The notes: generated by a model from the letters alone, not told the origin. A stretch of DNA of 64,000 bases from Atherinomorus stipes (GCA_023101725.1 JALJCO010008708.1:124001-188000); one strand, 5' to 3'; positions 11,877-22,967 are shown, numbered from the stretch's first letter. A program made the numbers and translations.

Positions 11877-13260
11877 CATCCATGATGAGAACCTCCCGTT
11901 CCACCGCATCCATGATGAGAACCTCCCGTTCCACCGCATCCATGATGAGAACCTCCCGTTCCACCGCATCCATGATGAGAACCTCCCGTTCCACCGCATC
12001 CATGATGAGAACCTCCCGTTCCACCGCATCCATGATGAGAACCTCCCGTTCCACCGCATCCATGATGAGAACAACTCCCGTTCCACCGCATCCATGATGA
12101 GAACCTCCCGTTCCACCGCATCCATGATGAGAACCTCCCGTTCCACCGCATCCATGATGAGAACCTCCCGTTCCACCACATCCATGATGAGAACCTCCCG
12201 TTCCACCACATCCATGATGAGAACCTCACGTTCCACCGCATCCATGATGAGAACCTCCCGTTCCACCGCATCCATGATGAGAAGCTCCCGTTCCACCGCA
12301 TCCATGATGAGAACTTCCCGTTCCACCACATCCATGATGAGAACCTCCCGTTCCACCACATCCGTGATGAGAACCTCCCGTTCCACCACATCCATGATGA
12401 GAACCTCCCGTTCCACCACATCCATGATGAGAAGCTCCCGTTCCACCGCATCCATGATGAGAACCTCCCGTTCCACCGCATCCATGATGAGAACCTCCCG
12501 TTCCACCGCATCCATGATGAGAACCTCCCGTTCCACCGCATCCATGATGAGAATCTCCCGTTCCACCGCATCCATGATGAGAACCTCCCGTTCCACCGCA
12601 TCCATGATGAGAACCTCCCGTTCCACCGCATCCATGATGAGAACCTCCCGTTCCACCACATCCATGATGAGAACCTCCCGTTCCACCGCATCCATGATGA
12701 GAACCTCCCGTTCCACCACATCCATGATGAGAACCTCCCGTTCCACCGCATCCATGATGAGAACCTCCCGTTCCACCACATCCATGATGAGAACCTCCCG
12801 TTCCACCACATCCATGATGAGAACCTCCCGTTCCACCGCATCCATGATGAGAACCTCCCGTTCCACCACATCCATGATGAGAACCTCCCGTTCCACCACA
12901 TCCATGATGAGAACCTCCCGTTCCACCACATCCATGATGAGAACCTCCCGTTCCACCGCATCCATGATGAGAACCTCCCGTTCCACCACATCCATGATGA
13001 GAAGCTCCCGTTCCACCGCATCCATGATGAGAAGCTCCCGTTCCACCGCATCCATGATGAGAAGCTCCCGTTCCACCTCATCCATGATGAGAACCTCCCG
13101 TTCCACCTCATCATGATGAGAACCTCCCATTCCACCACATCCATGATGAGAACCTCCCGTTCCACCACATCATGATGAGAACCTCCCGTTCCACCGCATC
13201 ATGATGAGAACCTCCCGTTCCACCTCATCCATGATGAGAACCTCCCGTTCCACCACATCC
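11877..13260. repeat. 30-bp minisatellite, about 46 copies, from transposase codons
   Basis: Unit (+): CATCCATGATGAGAACCTCC plus CGTTCCACCG. On the minus strand each unit encodes ten residues, DVVEREVLIM or DAVEREVLIM, the segment directly after the catalytic Glu of the Tc1 transposase. Unit variants (GCA/ACA/TCA, AAC/AAG) are scattered. One 2-base insertion near 12070 and 1-base losses near 13110 and 13170-13200 shift the frame, so long open frames exist on both strands without being genes. Confidence 0.97.
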
Positions 13261-13371
13261 CAAAGCTGCTCTGATGGATTGAGATCTGGTGACTGTGGAG
13301 ACCATTTTAGTTCAATGAACTCATCGTCATGTTCCAGAAACCAGTCTGAGATAATTCCTGCTTCATGACAT

Positions 13372-14046
13372 CGCGTTATCCTGCTGGATGATGTCATCTT
13401 TGTGACATGGCGTGTTCTCCTGCTGGATGATGTCATCTTTATGACATGGCGCGTTCTCCTGCTGGATGATGTCATCTTTATGACATGGCATGTTCTCCTG
13501 CTGGATGATGTCATCTTTATGACATGGCGCGTTCTCCTGCTGGATGATGTCATCTTTATGACATGGCGCGTTCTCCTGCTGGATGATGTCATCTTTATGA
13601 CATGGCGCGTTCTCCTGCTGGATGATGTCATCTTTATGACATGGTGCGTTTTCCTGCTGGATGATGTCATCTTTATGACATGGCATGTTCTCCTGCTGGA
13701 TGATGTCATCTTTATGACATGGTGCGTTCTCTTGCTGGATGATGTCATCTTTATGACATGGCGCATTCTCCTGCTGGATGATGTCATCTTTATGACATGG
13801 AGCGTTCTCCTGCTGGATGATGTCATCTTTATGACATGGCGCGTTCTCCTGCTGGATGATGTCATCTTTATGACATGGAGCGTTATCCTGCTGGATGATG
13901 TCATCTTTATGACATGGCGCGTTCTCCTGCTGGATGATGTCATCTTTATGACATGGCGTTATCCTGCTGGATGATGTCATCTTTATGACATGGAGCGTTC
14001 TCCTGCTGGATGATGTCATCTTTATGACATCACGGCGCGTTCTCCT
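13372..14046. repeat. 39-bp minisatellite, about 17 copies, from transposase codons
   Basis: On the minus strand each unit encodes 13 residues, IIQQENAPCHKDD, which contains the second catalytic motif of Tc1 transposase (QDNAPCH). Three units retain GAT (Asp) through a GTTATCC variant near 13375, 13883 and 13960; the rest carry Glu. Each unit holds a perfect hairpin ATGTCAT-CTTT-ATGACAT. Confidence 0.97.
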
Positions 14047-14911
14047 GCTCGAAGCAGCATCAGAGGATGCTACACTGTGGTCATAAAGGGATGGACATGG
14101 TCAGCAACAATACTCAGGTAGGCTGTGGTGGTTGAACCACCACGTTGGTACTAAGGGGCCCAAAGTGGGCCAAGAAAATCTCTCCCACACCATCACACCA
14201 CCACCACCAAGCTGAACCGTTGATACAAGGCAGGATGGATCCATGCTTTCATGTTGTTGACACCAAATTCTGAGCCTACATCTGAATTTGGAAGCAGAAA
14301 TGGAGACTCATCAGACAAGGCAACATTTCTCCATCTTCTATTGTCCAATGTTGGTGAGTCTGTGTGAATTGTAGCCTCAGTTTCCTGTTCTTAGCTGACA
14401 GGAGCGGCACCCGGTGTGGTCTTCTGCTGCTGCAGCCCATCTGCTTCCAGGTTGGATGTGTTGTGCATTCAGAGATGCTCTTCTGCAGACTTCGGTTGGA
14501 ACAAGTGCTTATTTGAGTTCCTGTTGCCTTTCTATCAGCTGGAACCAGTCTGGCCATTCTCCTCTGACCTCTGACCTCTGGCATACAAGGCATTTGCACC
14601 CACAGAACTGCTGCTCACTGGATATTTCCTCTTTCTGGGACCATTCTCTGTAAACCCTAGAGATGGTTGTGCAGGAAAATCCCAGTAGATCAGCAGTTTG
14701 TGAAATACTCAGACCAACAACCATGCCACGTTCAAAGTCACGTAAATCACCGTTCTTCCTCATTCTGATGCTGGTTTGAACTGCAGCAGATCGTCTTCAC
14801 CATGTCTACACGCCTACATGCATTGAGTTGCTGCCATTTGATTGGCTGATTAGAAATTTGCGTTAACGAGCAGTTGGACAGGTGGACCTAATAAAGTGGC
14901 CGGTGTGTGTG

Positions 14912-15955
14912 TATATATGTGTGTATTGTGATTTGTAAATTATTGCTGTTTATTTTTAATTACATTTAAACAGTATCCCGGCATGTTTTCTATGGAAGCG
15001 TCTCTTACTCATAAGTCTGTGTGGATCAAACGATCAGGCACGATTTGAAATCTTGTTAAAATGCGTTTTTGCTCCCGGAGCTCGTGTGCTTTCGTCCTGA
15101 GCTCGCCGAGCTTTCGCCACATCTCACCATGCTCAGCAGGAGCCGAGTGAATGGGCCTCTTGTTACGGTCCTGCGCTCAGACGTTTGGTCACTGAAGCAC
15201 CCTGAAGGAAACCTTCTTTTGGGATCTGTGGAGCATTTTATCAGCTCCGGGGGTTAGCAAAATACCAAGTGGAAATATTCCTGTTATGTGAAACACGCAG
15301 CTTACGAGGAGAAGCTAGGCTGGGCTCACCTTTCAGACCCGCTCTGAATTTTCTGGCTGGAACAAAGGAGCAAAAGAAAAGAGGAAGGTGATGAAAGAAT
15401 GTGGGGATCGAACAGAAAGAGACAAAAACACCTTTGATAACTCTAAAGGCTGATACACTGGGAAACCTAAACATTCTTTACTGTGGATGTGGGTCGAATT
15501 AACCGCCGTACATGCTGCCAGTATGAGAACCTGGCATGTTAATTAACTGCAGCTGTCACCCCTGACCCCCCTGCACCTGATAGGTGAGTCACACGGCGCC
15601 AGTCCAACACAGTAGTGTTCGCCACGTGTCTTCATCAAAGCAGCTATAAGCCAGAGCGTGTTGACACAGCAGCCATATACGGCGCTTCCCTCCCGTTTCA
15701 GCTCCATGTACTTTCATAGAGCGATTTATCAGCGCGGCCGTGTCCATGAATGTGCTCGCAAAAGAGGAGCTCCCGAAATGTGGTTTCCAGTTAGAGTCTG
15801 CGTTCCTCGGGTTAGGGTGAGACGGGGGGGAGAGGGGCTCAGACAAAGCAGATGTGAGGGGTGGAGTGCAGGTGTCTGGGTGGAATCTGGGTGCCCACAT
15901 GGCCTGAGTCCTCCGTGGTTTCACACAGCGAGCCGCCTTCATCCGGATTAAACCA
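14912..15955. other. Unique sequence with a microexon candidate
   Basis: No gene recognised apart from the microexon candidate listed separately. GC-rich patches near 15060-15180 and 15780-15920. Confidence 0.4.
15330..15356 (-). other. Candidate 27-nt microexon, minus strand
   Basis: The minus strand has a long pyrimidine tract ending TTTGTTCCAG, then 27 bases, then the donor AAAG/GTGAGC. Length is a multiple of three and two of three frames are open. No product can be assigned; chance occurrence is quite possible. It lies on the same strand as the exon candidate at 26259. Confidence 0.2.
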
Positions 15956-15959
15956 ACCA

Positions 15960-16206
15960 GAGCAGCGATTTTTAACCACGGGGGGCCACGCTCGGGCCTC
16001 CAGCGCCACCTAGGGGGCCGCAAAAAACTTTCTTTTTCCACATGTGGGCCATGATGACCGTATATTTACACTGCTATTTATGTATGAACAAGTTGCAATG
16101 TACCCCCCCCCCCCACCTGGTGGCGCTAATTTGTCAGCGTTCAACAAACAAGCAGAAGAAGACACTCAGCTAGCGGCTAGCCTGTAGCTAACGTTGTAAA
16201 GAGGTA
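15960..16206. repeat. Decayed repeat with block shared with 28735-28808
   Basis: Starts near AGCGATTTTTAACCACGGGG, which resembles a fish hAT end. Bases 16133-16205 match 28735-28808 in reverse complement (CAAACAAGCAGAAGAAGACA, AGCTAGCGGCTAGCCTGTAG). A poly-C run sits near 16103. Confidence 0.5.
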
Positions 16207-16990
16207 GAGATGCACAATATAACCGGTCACCTATCAGTATCGGCCTATATCAGCCTTAAAACTGGCCCCCCCACCGATATTTAACTCATCGACTGCCAGA
16301 CCTTTTCCGAGCAGAGCCAGGATTTCTAAGCATTTTCACTGATTTTTGGAGATCCACAGAATATTGTGTACTATGCCAATACAAACACTGAATGTACCAA
16401 CGGAAAGCTTAGACTCTCTTCTTTTATCAGAAAAAAAACATTTGTTTCTAGCTTTTTCCATTCTTTAGTAATCTGCAGTAGAACATGGGTTTGTTGCAGC
16501 GAAAATGCCTGTTTCTGACCAAAAAGCTGAAAAATCGAGCTTTAAATGCTGCAATGCGCTTCAAGTGGAAAGTGTCTTTGTTGCCAATATTTTTTTTTAC
16601 TTTAGTGACGCCTTCATCATCTGAACAGCTGTTTACTTCTATGAAGCAACAAGTTTGTTTCACAACGAAACATTTGCCAGAAACGTCTCTTGCTATCCGT
16701 CACTTCCTCCATCATCTGCTGGATGAAGTGAAAACTACAGAAGTAAATATGATCAGCACTTGGTTCTCTCTGACAAGCTCTGCCAGAGATGAAAACAGCT
16801 CCCCCGAATAAAACCCGCAATTAACGTGTAAACACGTGATTGGCAGTTAACGTTCGGATTTGAATTAATGTGTTTACACATGAATGGCAGCCAGTGAGTC
16901 AACCGATATTTTACTGATCAGCCTGCTGTTTCTAAAGTCTGAAAAAAAAAATCTTCTTCAAAAACTTCTTTTTTACAGACTTTAAAACTT
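16207..16990. mobile_element. Z-like repeat split by a nested hAT-like element
   Basis: The outer repeat (GAGATGCACAATAT.., ATCAGTATCGGCCTATATCA) resumes at 16910. It is interrupted by the element at 16281-16901. Outer termini are not resolved. Confidence 0.55.
16281..16901. mobile_element. Nested hAT-like element AA
   Basis: Ends TTAACTCATCGACTGCCA and TGGCAGCCAGTGAGTCA are imperfect inverted repeats. The 8-bp ACCGATAT is duplicated at 16273-16280 and 16902-16909. No transposase. Confidence 0.8.
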
Positions 16991-16999
16991 CTAAAGACT

Positions 17000-17120
17000 A
17001 GGGGTGGGAAAAAATATTAAAAACACAGTATCGAGCTATTTTACTAACGAAATCTCATGATATTTCATCATTCTATTATGAAAACTTGCGAGAATTCACG
17101 AAATCTTGCGAGATTTTGTA
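17000..17120. mobile_element. MITE D fragment, copy 2
   Basis: Starts CTAGGGGTGGGAAAAAATAT and includes CGAAATCTCATGATATTTCA. It is cut off where the R element begins. Confidence 0.75.
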
Positions 17121-17785
17121 ACCAAAAAGGTCCTTAAAGTCCACAAAAATTTATCAATATTCCTCCATACTGCTCGTCCAATGTAATCCAAGTGTCCTGA
17201 GTGGGTAGTGTCCAGAATTTACTGGAAACAACGTCATTTAGTAGATTTTTATTGCTTAAACAGTAGAACATGTAGCTGCAGCAAAGCGCGTCCATGCGAG
17301 TTCACGACACTACAGAAGTCGTGGTAGATGAGACGCGCTCTCTTTATCTTTCTTTCTTTCTTTCTTTGTTTTAAATCAATATCCAACCCCTCTTGTGTTT
17401 GTCCGCAGCTCGTTCGCTCTTAGTAAAATGTAAACAGAATTTTTTTTCTAAACTTGTACGATGTTCTACTGTTTAGGCTATAAAAATCTACTAAATGACG
17501 TCGTTTCCAGTAAATTCTGGACGCTACCCACTCAGGACACTTGGATTACATTGGACGAGCAGTATGGAGGAATATTGACAAGTTTTTGTGGACTTTTATG
17601 GACCTTTTTGTTTCAGTCGCTGGTGAACTCCTTTATATAAAAGTTGGTGGAAAACGAACCCCCCCGCCCCCCCCCGGATCTCCAGCTGCATTTGAGATAT
17701 TAAGAAAGTGCTCCAGAGTCTTGCTCACCATGAGGGTGAGGAGACGATGAAGGACCATCGTTCTGTGGGTGTACTGTTCCTTTAA
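17121..17785. mobile_element. TTAA element R, copy 1, left arm truncated
   Basis: Contains both long inverted arms: 17121-17270 (AATATTCCTCCATACTGCTC, GTCCTGAGTGGGTAG) and 17470-17620 in reverse (CTACCCACTCAGGACACTTG). The core between them holds a CTTT microsatellite. The right end is GGTGTACTGTTCCTTTAA, with TTAA at 17782-17785. The left ~150 bases are missing. Confidence 0.85.
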
Positions 17786-18262
17786 CTGCAGTGGAATTGT
17801 TTCCAAATTGAAAAAAATGTTGTGTTAAAACTTTAAAACTGGGGGGTTCTGTAGGAAAAAATATGCTTGTTTGTAATTTCATGCCAGCAGAGAATTTTTA
17901 AAAGATATAAGTAATTCTAACAAAACACATGTTGGAACATTTCACAGCAAATTAGTTTAACTCACAGTAGGTCGCTAACACATTACCACGCTAAAAATAA
18001 AAACGTTCCGGTATCTATTATCTACTGCACCGCCTGTGTTTGCTCAGGAAGACTTCTGATGCAGGTCAGCGAAGAAAAAGCCACAAACAAGATCAAGAAA
18101 AGCCGTCACCTCCTCTGGTTTGAGCTTACAGTATTTAAGTTGGAAGTGAAATAGGAAACCGTGCTGTGGTCTGAGAAATAAAAATGTTCAATTTAATTCA
18201 TACTGTATTACAGACACTTCACAGAAGAAGTCCAAAGCTCCTATTTAACCTATTTAGCCCCC
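17786..18262. other. No recognised feature
   Basis: AT-rich unique sequence with no open frame of note. Confidence 0.4.
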
Positions 18263-18846
18263 ACACACTCAGAAATGAAGGTACAAGACAGGAACATTTC
18301 TGTACCTGTAGGTACTTTTTTTTTACAAATGTTCTCTCAAAAGTACAATATTGGTCTTTATGAGGCCAGAAGTACCTATATACTATGAAAAAGGCTCCAA
18401 AGTAATATAAAGTACACATTTGTACCATTCCAACCCTAAGGGTACCTGCAGCAATGAAAAATGTGTGTAGCTTGTACAATAACTATAAATAGCAGTACTT
18501 CTAAACAGTAGTATAGTTATAGTTATTATATTATGATTTTCATAATAATCATCGTAATAATTAATGTATAATTATATTTGTGTTTGGCCTAATATTTCTA
18601 TAATAATTATTCATTTATCATTAGCATCTTTGATTGTTGTCATGATCTCTATTTTATTGACTTTTATTCATCATCTTTAATTGGTTTAATTGTACTTTAT
18701 TAACTCATACAGCTTGATAAGGTACAAAAATGGACCATGAAGGTACAGAAATGTCTTTCAGAAAAGACCCCCCCCCCCCCCCCCCCCCCCAGCAACAAGC
18801 TTTGGACCCTTTTAGCTACAAACTGGTACCTGTATTTTTGAGTGTG
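18263..18846. mobile_element. MITE AC (CACACTCA ends)
   Basis: Left end CACACTCAGAAATGAAGGTA and right end TACCTGTATTTTTGAGTGTG are inverted. GGTACNNNAATGG-type words recur inside. A long poly-C run lies at 18771-18790. A solo end of the same family (CACACTCAAAAATACAGGTA) is at 21811. Confidence 0.75.
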
Positions 18847-19630
18847 CATTTGATAAAAACACAAATACAACATACATAAAATGATAATATTAATAATAAT
18901 ACTAATGATAAGAATTACACACAGGTGAACAAACGTGCACGCCAACAGAACTGAGTGCAGGATGTTATTTTATTGCATTTAGAAATCATGAATAATCTGC
19001 ATTTTGGGCTAAAAACAAGGGGCCATCCAGGCTGCCGTCATTCACAGAAGAAGCCGGTGTCGGTACCAGATCGGCTCGGGGGCCGGCGCTTGGCGATGAT
19101 GTCATGCTGCGGGAGGGAGAGGGTGGGGGTTTGATGTGGTGTCTGTAATATTGGAGGACTAAATATTTTCATAAAAACACACAGCTGATCCGTGTCTGAC
19201 GACTTCAGCCATTTTTATTTAGCCCTCTGCGCTCAGATCCCACTCTTCCTCACATACTTATATAATCTCCCAATGGTATGTGCGCCCTCGTCTGTCAAGG
19301 GGTGGTAATGCATGTAGCATTCAGGGACATCAGGAATACCCAACACTGGATTAATGTCTGCTGTATTTATTGTCTGTGGTGTTTCAGGTAATTAAAAAGA
19401 AAACTGCACTCGGAGCCCATTTCATGGTAGTTAGATGCACAAAGTTATAAGTTTTCTTCATTTCCGTATTTTGTGTCTGGCATCATTATTTCAGCTCTCA
19501 GGACATTTAGAGGAGGTGATACAGCTGTTGTACATCCCTTTTGATAAATAGAATAATACATTTTTCCAACAAAAATCTCCTGTGAAATCCACTTATTTAA
19601 TTTGTCCAGACCAACCACAGCCCTTCGTTT
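18847..19630. other. Unique sequence, no gene recognised
   Basis: No splice-flanked frame or repeat recognised. Confidence 0.4.
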
Positions 19631-19689
19631 ACGGAAGAGGATTAGGGCCACTAAAAAAAAAAAAAAAATTCTGAGAAAAAAGTCAGAAT

Positions 19690-20732
19690 TAGGGCTGTGT
19701 TAAACGATTATTTTTTAAACGATTAATCTATCGATTATTTTTTCGATGCATCGATTAATCTAACGATTCACTTTTTTAGCTCGATTCGACTCGATTCGAT
19801 TCGATTATCGATTATCTCCTCATAAATTGACAGACAGCAATTTATATATGCTGATATAGATATCTAAAATGTAAAAAAGAGCATGAATAAAAAGGCAGTG
19901 GGAGCAGCAGCCTGTCATGGAGTTTTTCATGAACCAACAGAATGTAAAATTTATGTTGAAAACACAGCGGACTGAAAAACAGGCTTTTAATTCTTTCATT
20001 TACATGAAAATAATAATAAAAAAGTCATTATTGAAATAATATGATCATGTAAACTTGGAGGATTTAAGCTAAGAGATATTATTTTCCAACAAAAGATAAT
20101 GAAGATAAGTAAACATTCAGAGTTGAACATTATATTGAACATGGGTCTAGCTTCCAGAAAAAGTGCATCTTCATCTTTATTCTGTTTTTGCTTAATACGG
20201 GTGCCAGGCACTTGGAAATGAAATTAAAAATTCTTTATTTATCCCAGAAGTGACTACACAATACTATTACCAACAGATGAAACACGAACATGAGGTTGAG
20301 AACGTGACTTTAATTATATTCAGTCAGAGACGAGACAGCTCCCGACATCAGCTGCAGTTCCACCCACGGCCAGCAGATGGAGCTCGTGCTTCATGCTGAC
20401 CGTCTCAAACAGGCCTGACGTGTCTGAAGACATGGCGTCCATCTCACGGAAGTTGTCTCATGTCTCATGCGGCTTCAGATTCGCCATCCCTAATATATAG
20501 TTATACCTTCGATAAACGAGTGTGGGCCTTCACTGCCTTACACTTTGGAAACTTGGAAGAGCCACTCACGGAGATCGCGCCGCCATCTTTGTTTTAGTCT
20601 GAAGTCAAGTGTGAAGTCGCATGGCGCCGCCATCTTTGTTTTGGTCTGACGACGCATCGGTACGCATATTTTGCGTCGACGTATTTTTTGCGTCGACATA
20701 ATCGGTTACGTCGACGAATCGTCCCAGCCCTA
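19690..20732. mobile_element. hAT-like element Q inside MITE P
   Basis: Ends TAGGGCTGTG and CCCAGCCCTA. GTCAGAAT is present at 19682-19689 and 20733-20740; because the host satellite repeats this word, the duplication is supportive but not decisive. Terminal zones carry ATCGATTA/CGACG words. No transposase is recognisable. Confidence 0.8.
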
Positions 20733-21540
20733 GTCAGAATTCTGACTTTTTTCTCAGAATTCTGACTTTTTTCTCAGAATTCTGACTTTAATCTCAGAAT
20801 TCTGACTTTTTTCTCAGAATTCTGACTTTAATCTCAGAATTCTGACTTTTCTCAGAATTCTGACTTTAATCTCAGAATTCTGACTTTTTTCTCAGAATTC
20901 TGACTTTTTTCTCAGAATTCTGACTTTTTTCTCAGAATTCTGACTTTAATCTCAGAATTCTGACTTTTTTCTCAGAATTCTGACTTTTTTCTCAGAATTC
21001 TGACTTTAATCTCAGAATTCTGACTTTTTTCTCAGAATTCTGACTTTTTTCTCAGAATTCTGACTTTAATCTCAGAATTCTGACTTTTCTCAGAATTCTG
21101 ACTTTAATCTCAGAATTCTGACTTTTTTCTCAGAATTCTGACTTTAATCTCAGAATTCTGACTTTAATCTCAGAATTCTGACTTTTCTCAGAATTCTGAG
21201 ATTAAAGTCAGAATTCTGAGAAAAAGTCAGAATTCTGACTTTTTCGGAAATTGAAAAAAAAATCCAGAAATTTTTTTTTTTTTACTGTTCTGGAAAAAAG
21301 TCAGAATTCTGACTGTCAGAATTCTGACTGTCAGAATTCTGACTTTTTTCTCAGAATTCTGACTTTAATCTCAGAATTCTGACTTTAATCTCAGAATTCT
21401 GAGATTAAAGTCAGAATTCTGACTTTTTCGGAAATTGAAAAAAAAAATCCAGAATTTTTTTTTTTTTTTTACTGTTCTGGAAAAAAGTCATAATTCTGAG
21501 ATTAAAGTCAGAATTCTGACTTTTTTCTCAGAATTTTTTT
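20733..21540. repeat. Palindromic satellite around CAGAATTCTG
   Basis: About 40 copies of a 19-21 bp unit consisting of the perfect 10-bp palindrome CAGAATTCTG (with an EcoRI site) and a spacer ACTTTTTTCT or ACTTTAATCT. Near 21180-21500 the spacer orientation flips several times, making large inverted repeats. Confidence 0.95.
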
Positions 21541-21810
21541 TTTTTTTTTCTAGTGGCCCTAATCCTCTTCCGTATTCGTTTCATCCTAGTTTCAACCAAT
21601 TATATAGCATGATAGCAACAGTCGGTGCAGTACCCGAGCTGGTCTGGTAACCTGAGCACATCTGATGTTGTGGGGGGGCGTAGGTTCACTTGACACGCAG
21701 GTTCAAACGACATACAGATTCTAGGGCAGCACAAAACCCTGTTTAGGGAAAGTAAAGCCAACAGCCGGGCTCCAGGTTAACCAGTCCCGCTGAAAATACC
21801 GGAGTCGGTA

Positions 21811-22140
21811 CACACTCAAAAATACAGGTACCAGTTTGTACTGAATGATGTAACTTTATCTTCCACTTCCCCTCATGGTGAGAAAGACTCTGCAGCACTT
21901 TTTTAATATCTCAGATGCAGCAGGCGATCAGGAAGGCTTCTCGTTTCCCCCCAACTTTCATATAATGGAGTTCACCGGGGTCCGAGCCAAAAAGGTCCAT
22001 AAAAGTCCACAAAAACGTGTCAATATTCCTCCATACTGCTCGTCCAATGTAATCCAAGTGTCCTGAGTGGGTAGCGTCCAGAATTTACTGGAAACAACAT
22101 CATTTATTATATTTTTAGAACCTAAACAGGACTGATCCAC
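21811..22140. mobile_element. MITE AC end fused to element R copy 2
   Basis: 21811-21842 is the terminal 32 bases of MITE AC. It joins directly to a left arm of element R (ACTTTATCTTCCACTTCCCC to GTAGCGTCCAGAATTTACTG), which ends near 22130. Confidence 0.75.
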
Positions 22141-22172
22141 TGAGTTTTTAGCACAAAGCTCATCGTCAGAAC

Positions 22173-22880
22173 CATAGACTGTATATAATTACTGGACGTA
22201 GCTTCCGGTCTCTTCTGAATAGAGAAATGTGAAGCCAGGTGGGCGTGTCTTACCGTCGCCATCTTGCCGTGTCACGTACGTCGTCACTCCAGGAAAATCC
22301 TAAAATGGGCACAGCGCGGCCGCGGGACAAATGATTGACAGCTGACGTACTGTGGGCTAAACGCTAACTGAGCTAACACGAAACTAAGAGGAGCTAACAA
22401 AGATAAGCCCCCTAAGCGGCATGGTTAAGGTAAGACATGCTTAGACTTGCAATTCGCTGACTAAACACCGCCGTTGTGCGACTCTGTAACAAACTGAGAC
22501 CTTATTAAGAGCAAAGAAGGAGCTAACTAGGAGCCTCCGGTCGGCAGGCGGAGCTTCCGGTCTGCCGCATGTCAATCATAAGGATACGCCCTTAATTATG
22601 TGTAATTTGAAGAATAAATAACATCTAAACGAATGAGTTATAAAAAAATTCACCCCCCTCACAGTTGACATGAAGGTAAACGTGACCTAATAAACCTAAA
22701 ATGATTTTTTGAACCAGGCTGTAAACCTGTTTATTTCTGCTGTGAAGTCGGCGTTTTTAACATGGGAGTCTATGGGGATTTGCTCGCTCTTGGAGCCAGC
22801 CCCTAGTGGATGAAGGGAGGATTACAGAAAATGTCCATTTCCGGGTTGCATCACTGCTGGCCACCGGAGGTTGCAGCTTG
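22173..22880 (+). mobile_element. hAT-like element U, copy 1
   Basis: Starts CATAGACTGTATATAATTAC and ends GGTTGCAGCTTG. Perfect 8-bp duplication GTCAGAAC at 22165-22172 and 22881-22888. Nearly identical to copies at 43622 (inverted) and 52815 except for the last 60 bases. Nonautonomous, about 708 bp. Confidence 0.92.
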
Positions 22881-22967
22881 GTCAGAACACAAGTTGATAA
22901 GATAAATTAGAAATTCTGTATTATTCCATATTCCATACATGGCATTCACAATTCGATACACACCTGT

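Larger units (their letters stand above)
11049..14763 (-). pseudogene. Tc1 transposase remnant with two codon-array expansions
   Basis: In life the enzyme would cut and paste the element at TA sites using a DDE-type catalytic triad. The start is ATG at 14761-14763; the N-terminal part reads MRKNGDLRDFERGMVVG, followed by a helix-turn-helix-like stretch (TADLLGFSCTTISRVYREW). The first catalytic Asp is in LSDES (14310-14312; the usual W is L). The second lies in QDNAPCH/QENAPCH, now repeated about 17 times; most units carry Glu in place of Asp. The third is Glu in SPDLNPSEQLW (13269-13271). The 30-bp array follows, then VRLTNLQQL. There are frameshifts, an in-frame stop near 14512, a MITE in the C-terminal part and a LINE tail. 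The intended stop is TAG at 11049-11051. It cannot encode a working protein. Confidence 0.92.
11033..14911 (-). mobile_element. Tc1-like transposon with expanded transposase, 3.9 kb
   Basis: Read on the minus strand it starts at a CCGGCCACTTTATTAGGT end (14889-14908) and runs through a recognisable fish Tc1 transposase to CTAGCAAGGTGTACC near 11033-11050. Typical members of this family are about 1.2-1.6 kb. The extra length comes from a 30-bp array, a 39-bp array, a 0.5-kb TTAA MITE and a LINE tail. The 3' inverted repeat is largely eroded. Confidence 0.93.
19631..21573. mobile_element. MITE P copy 1 with palindromic internal satellite
   Basis: Ends ACGGAAGAGGATTAGGGCCA and (reverse) the same sequence are inverted repeats of about 22 bases. 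The flanks CTTCGTTT (19623-19630) and ATTCGTTT (21574-21581) match at 7 of 8. The interior is a palindromic satellite plus a nested hAT-like element. Copy 2 is at 59641. Confidence 0.85.

Noticed and set aside
11801..13168. Open frames of 420-455 residues on both strands over the 30-bp array
   Set aside because: Artefacts of a stop-free 30-bp unit. The only meaningful reading is the Tc1 transposase segment DVVEREVLIM.
13402..13974. + strand frame with MTWRVLLLDDVIF repeats, membrane-like
   Set aside because: It is the antisense of the 39-bp array derived from the QDNAPCH codons. No promoter, splice sites or relatives.
11877..14046. CRISPR-like array
   Set aside because: Units are directly contiguous without unique spacers, and the context is a vertebrate transposon.
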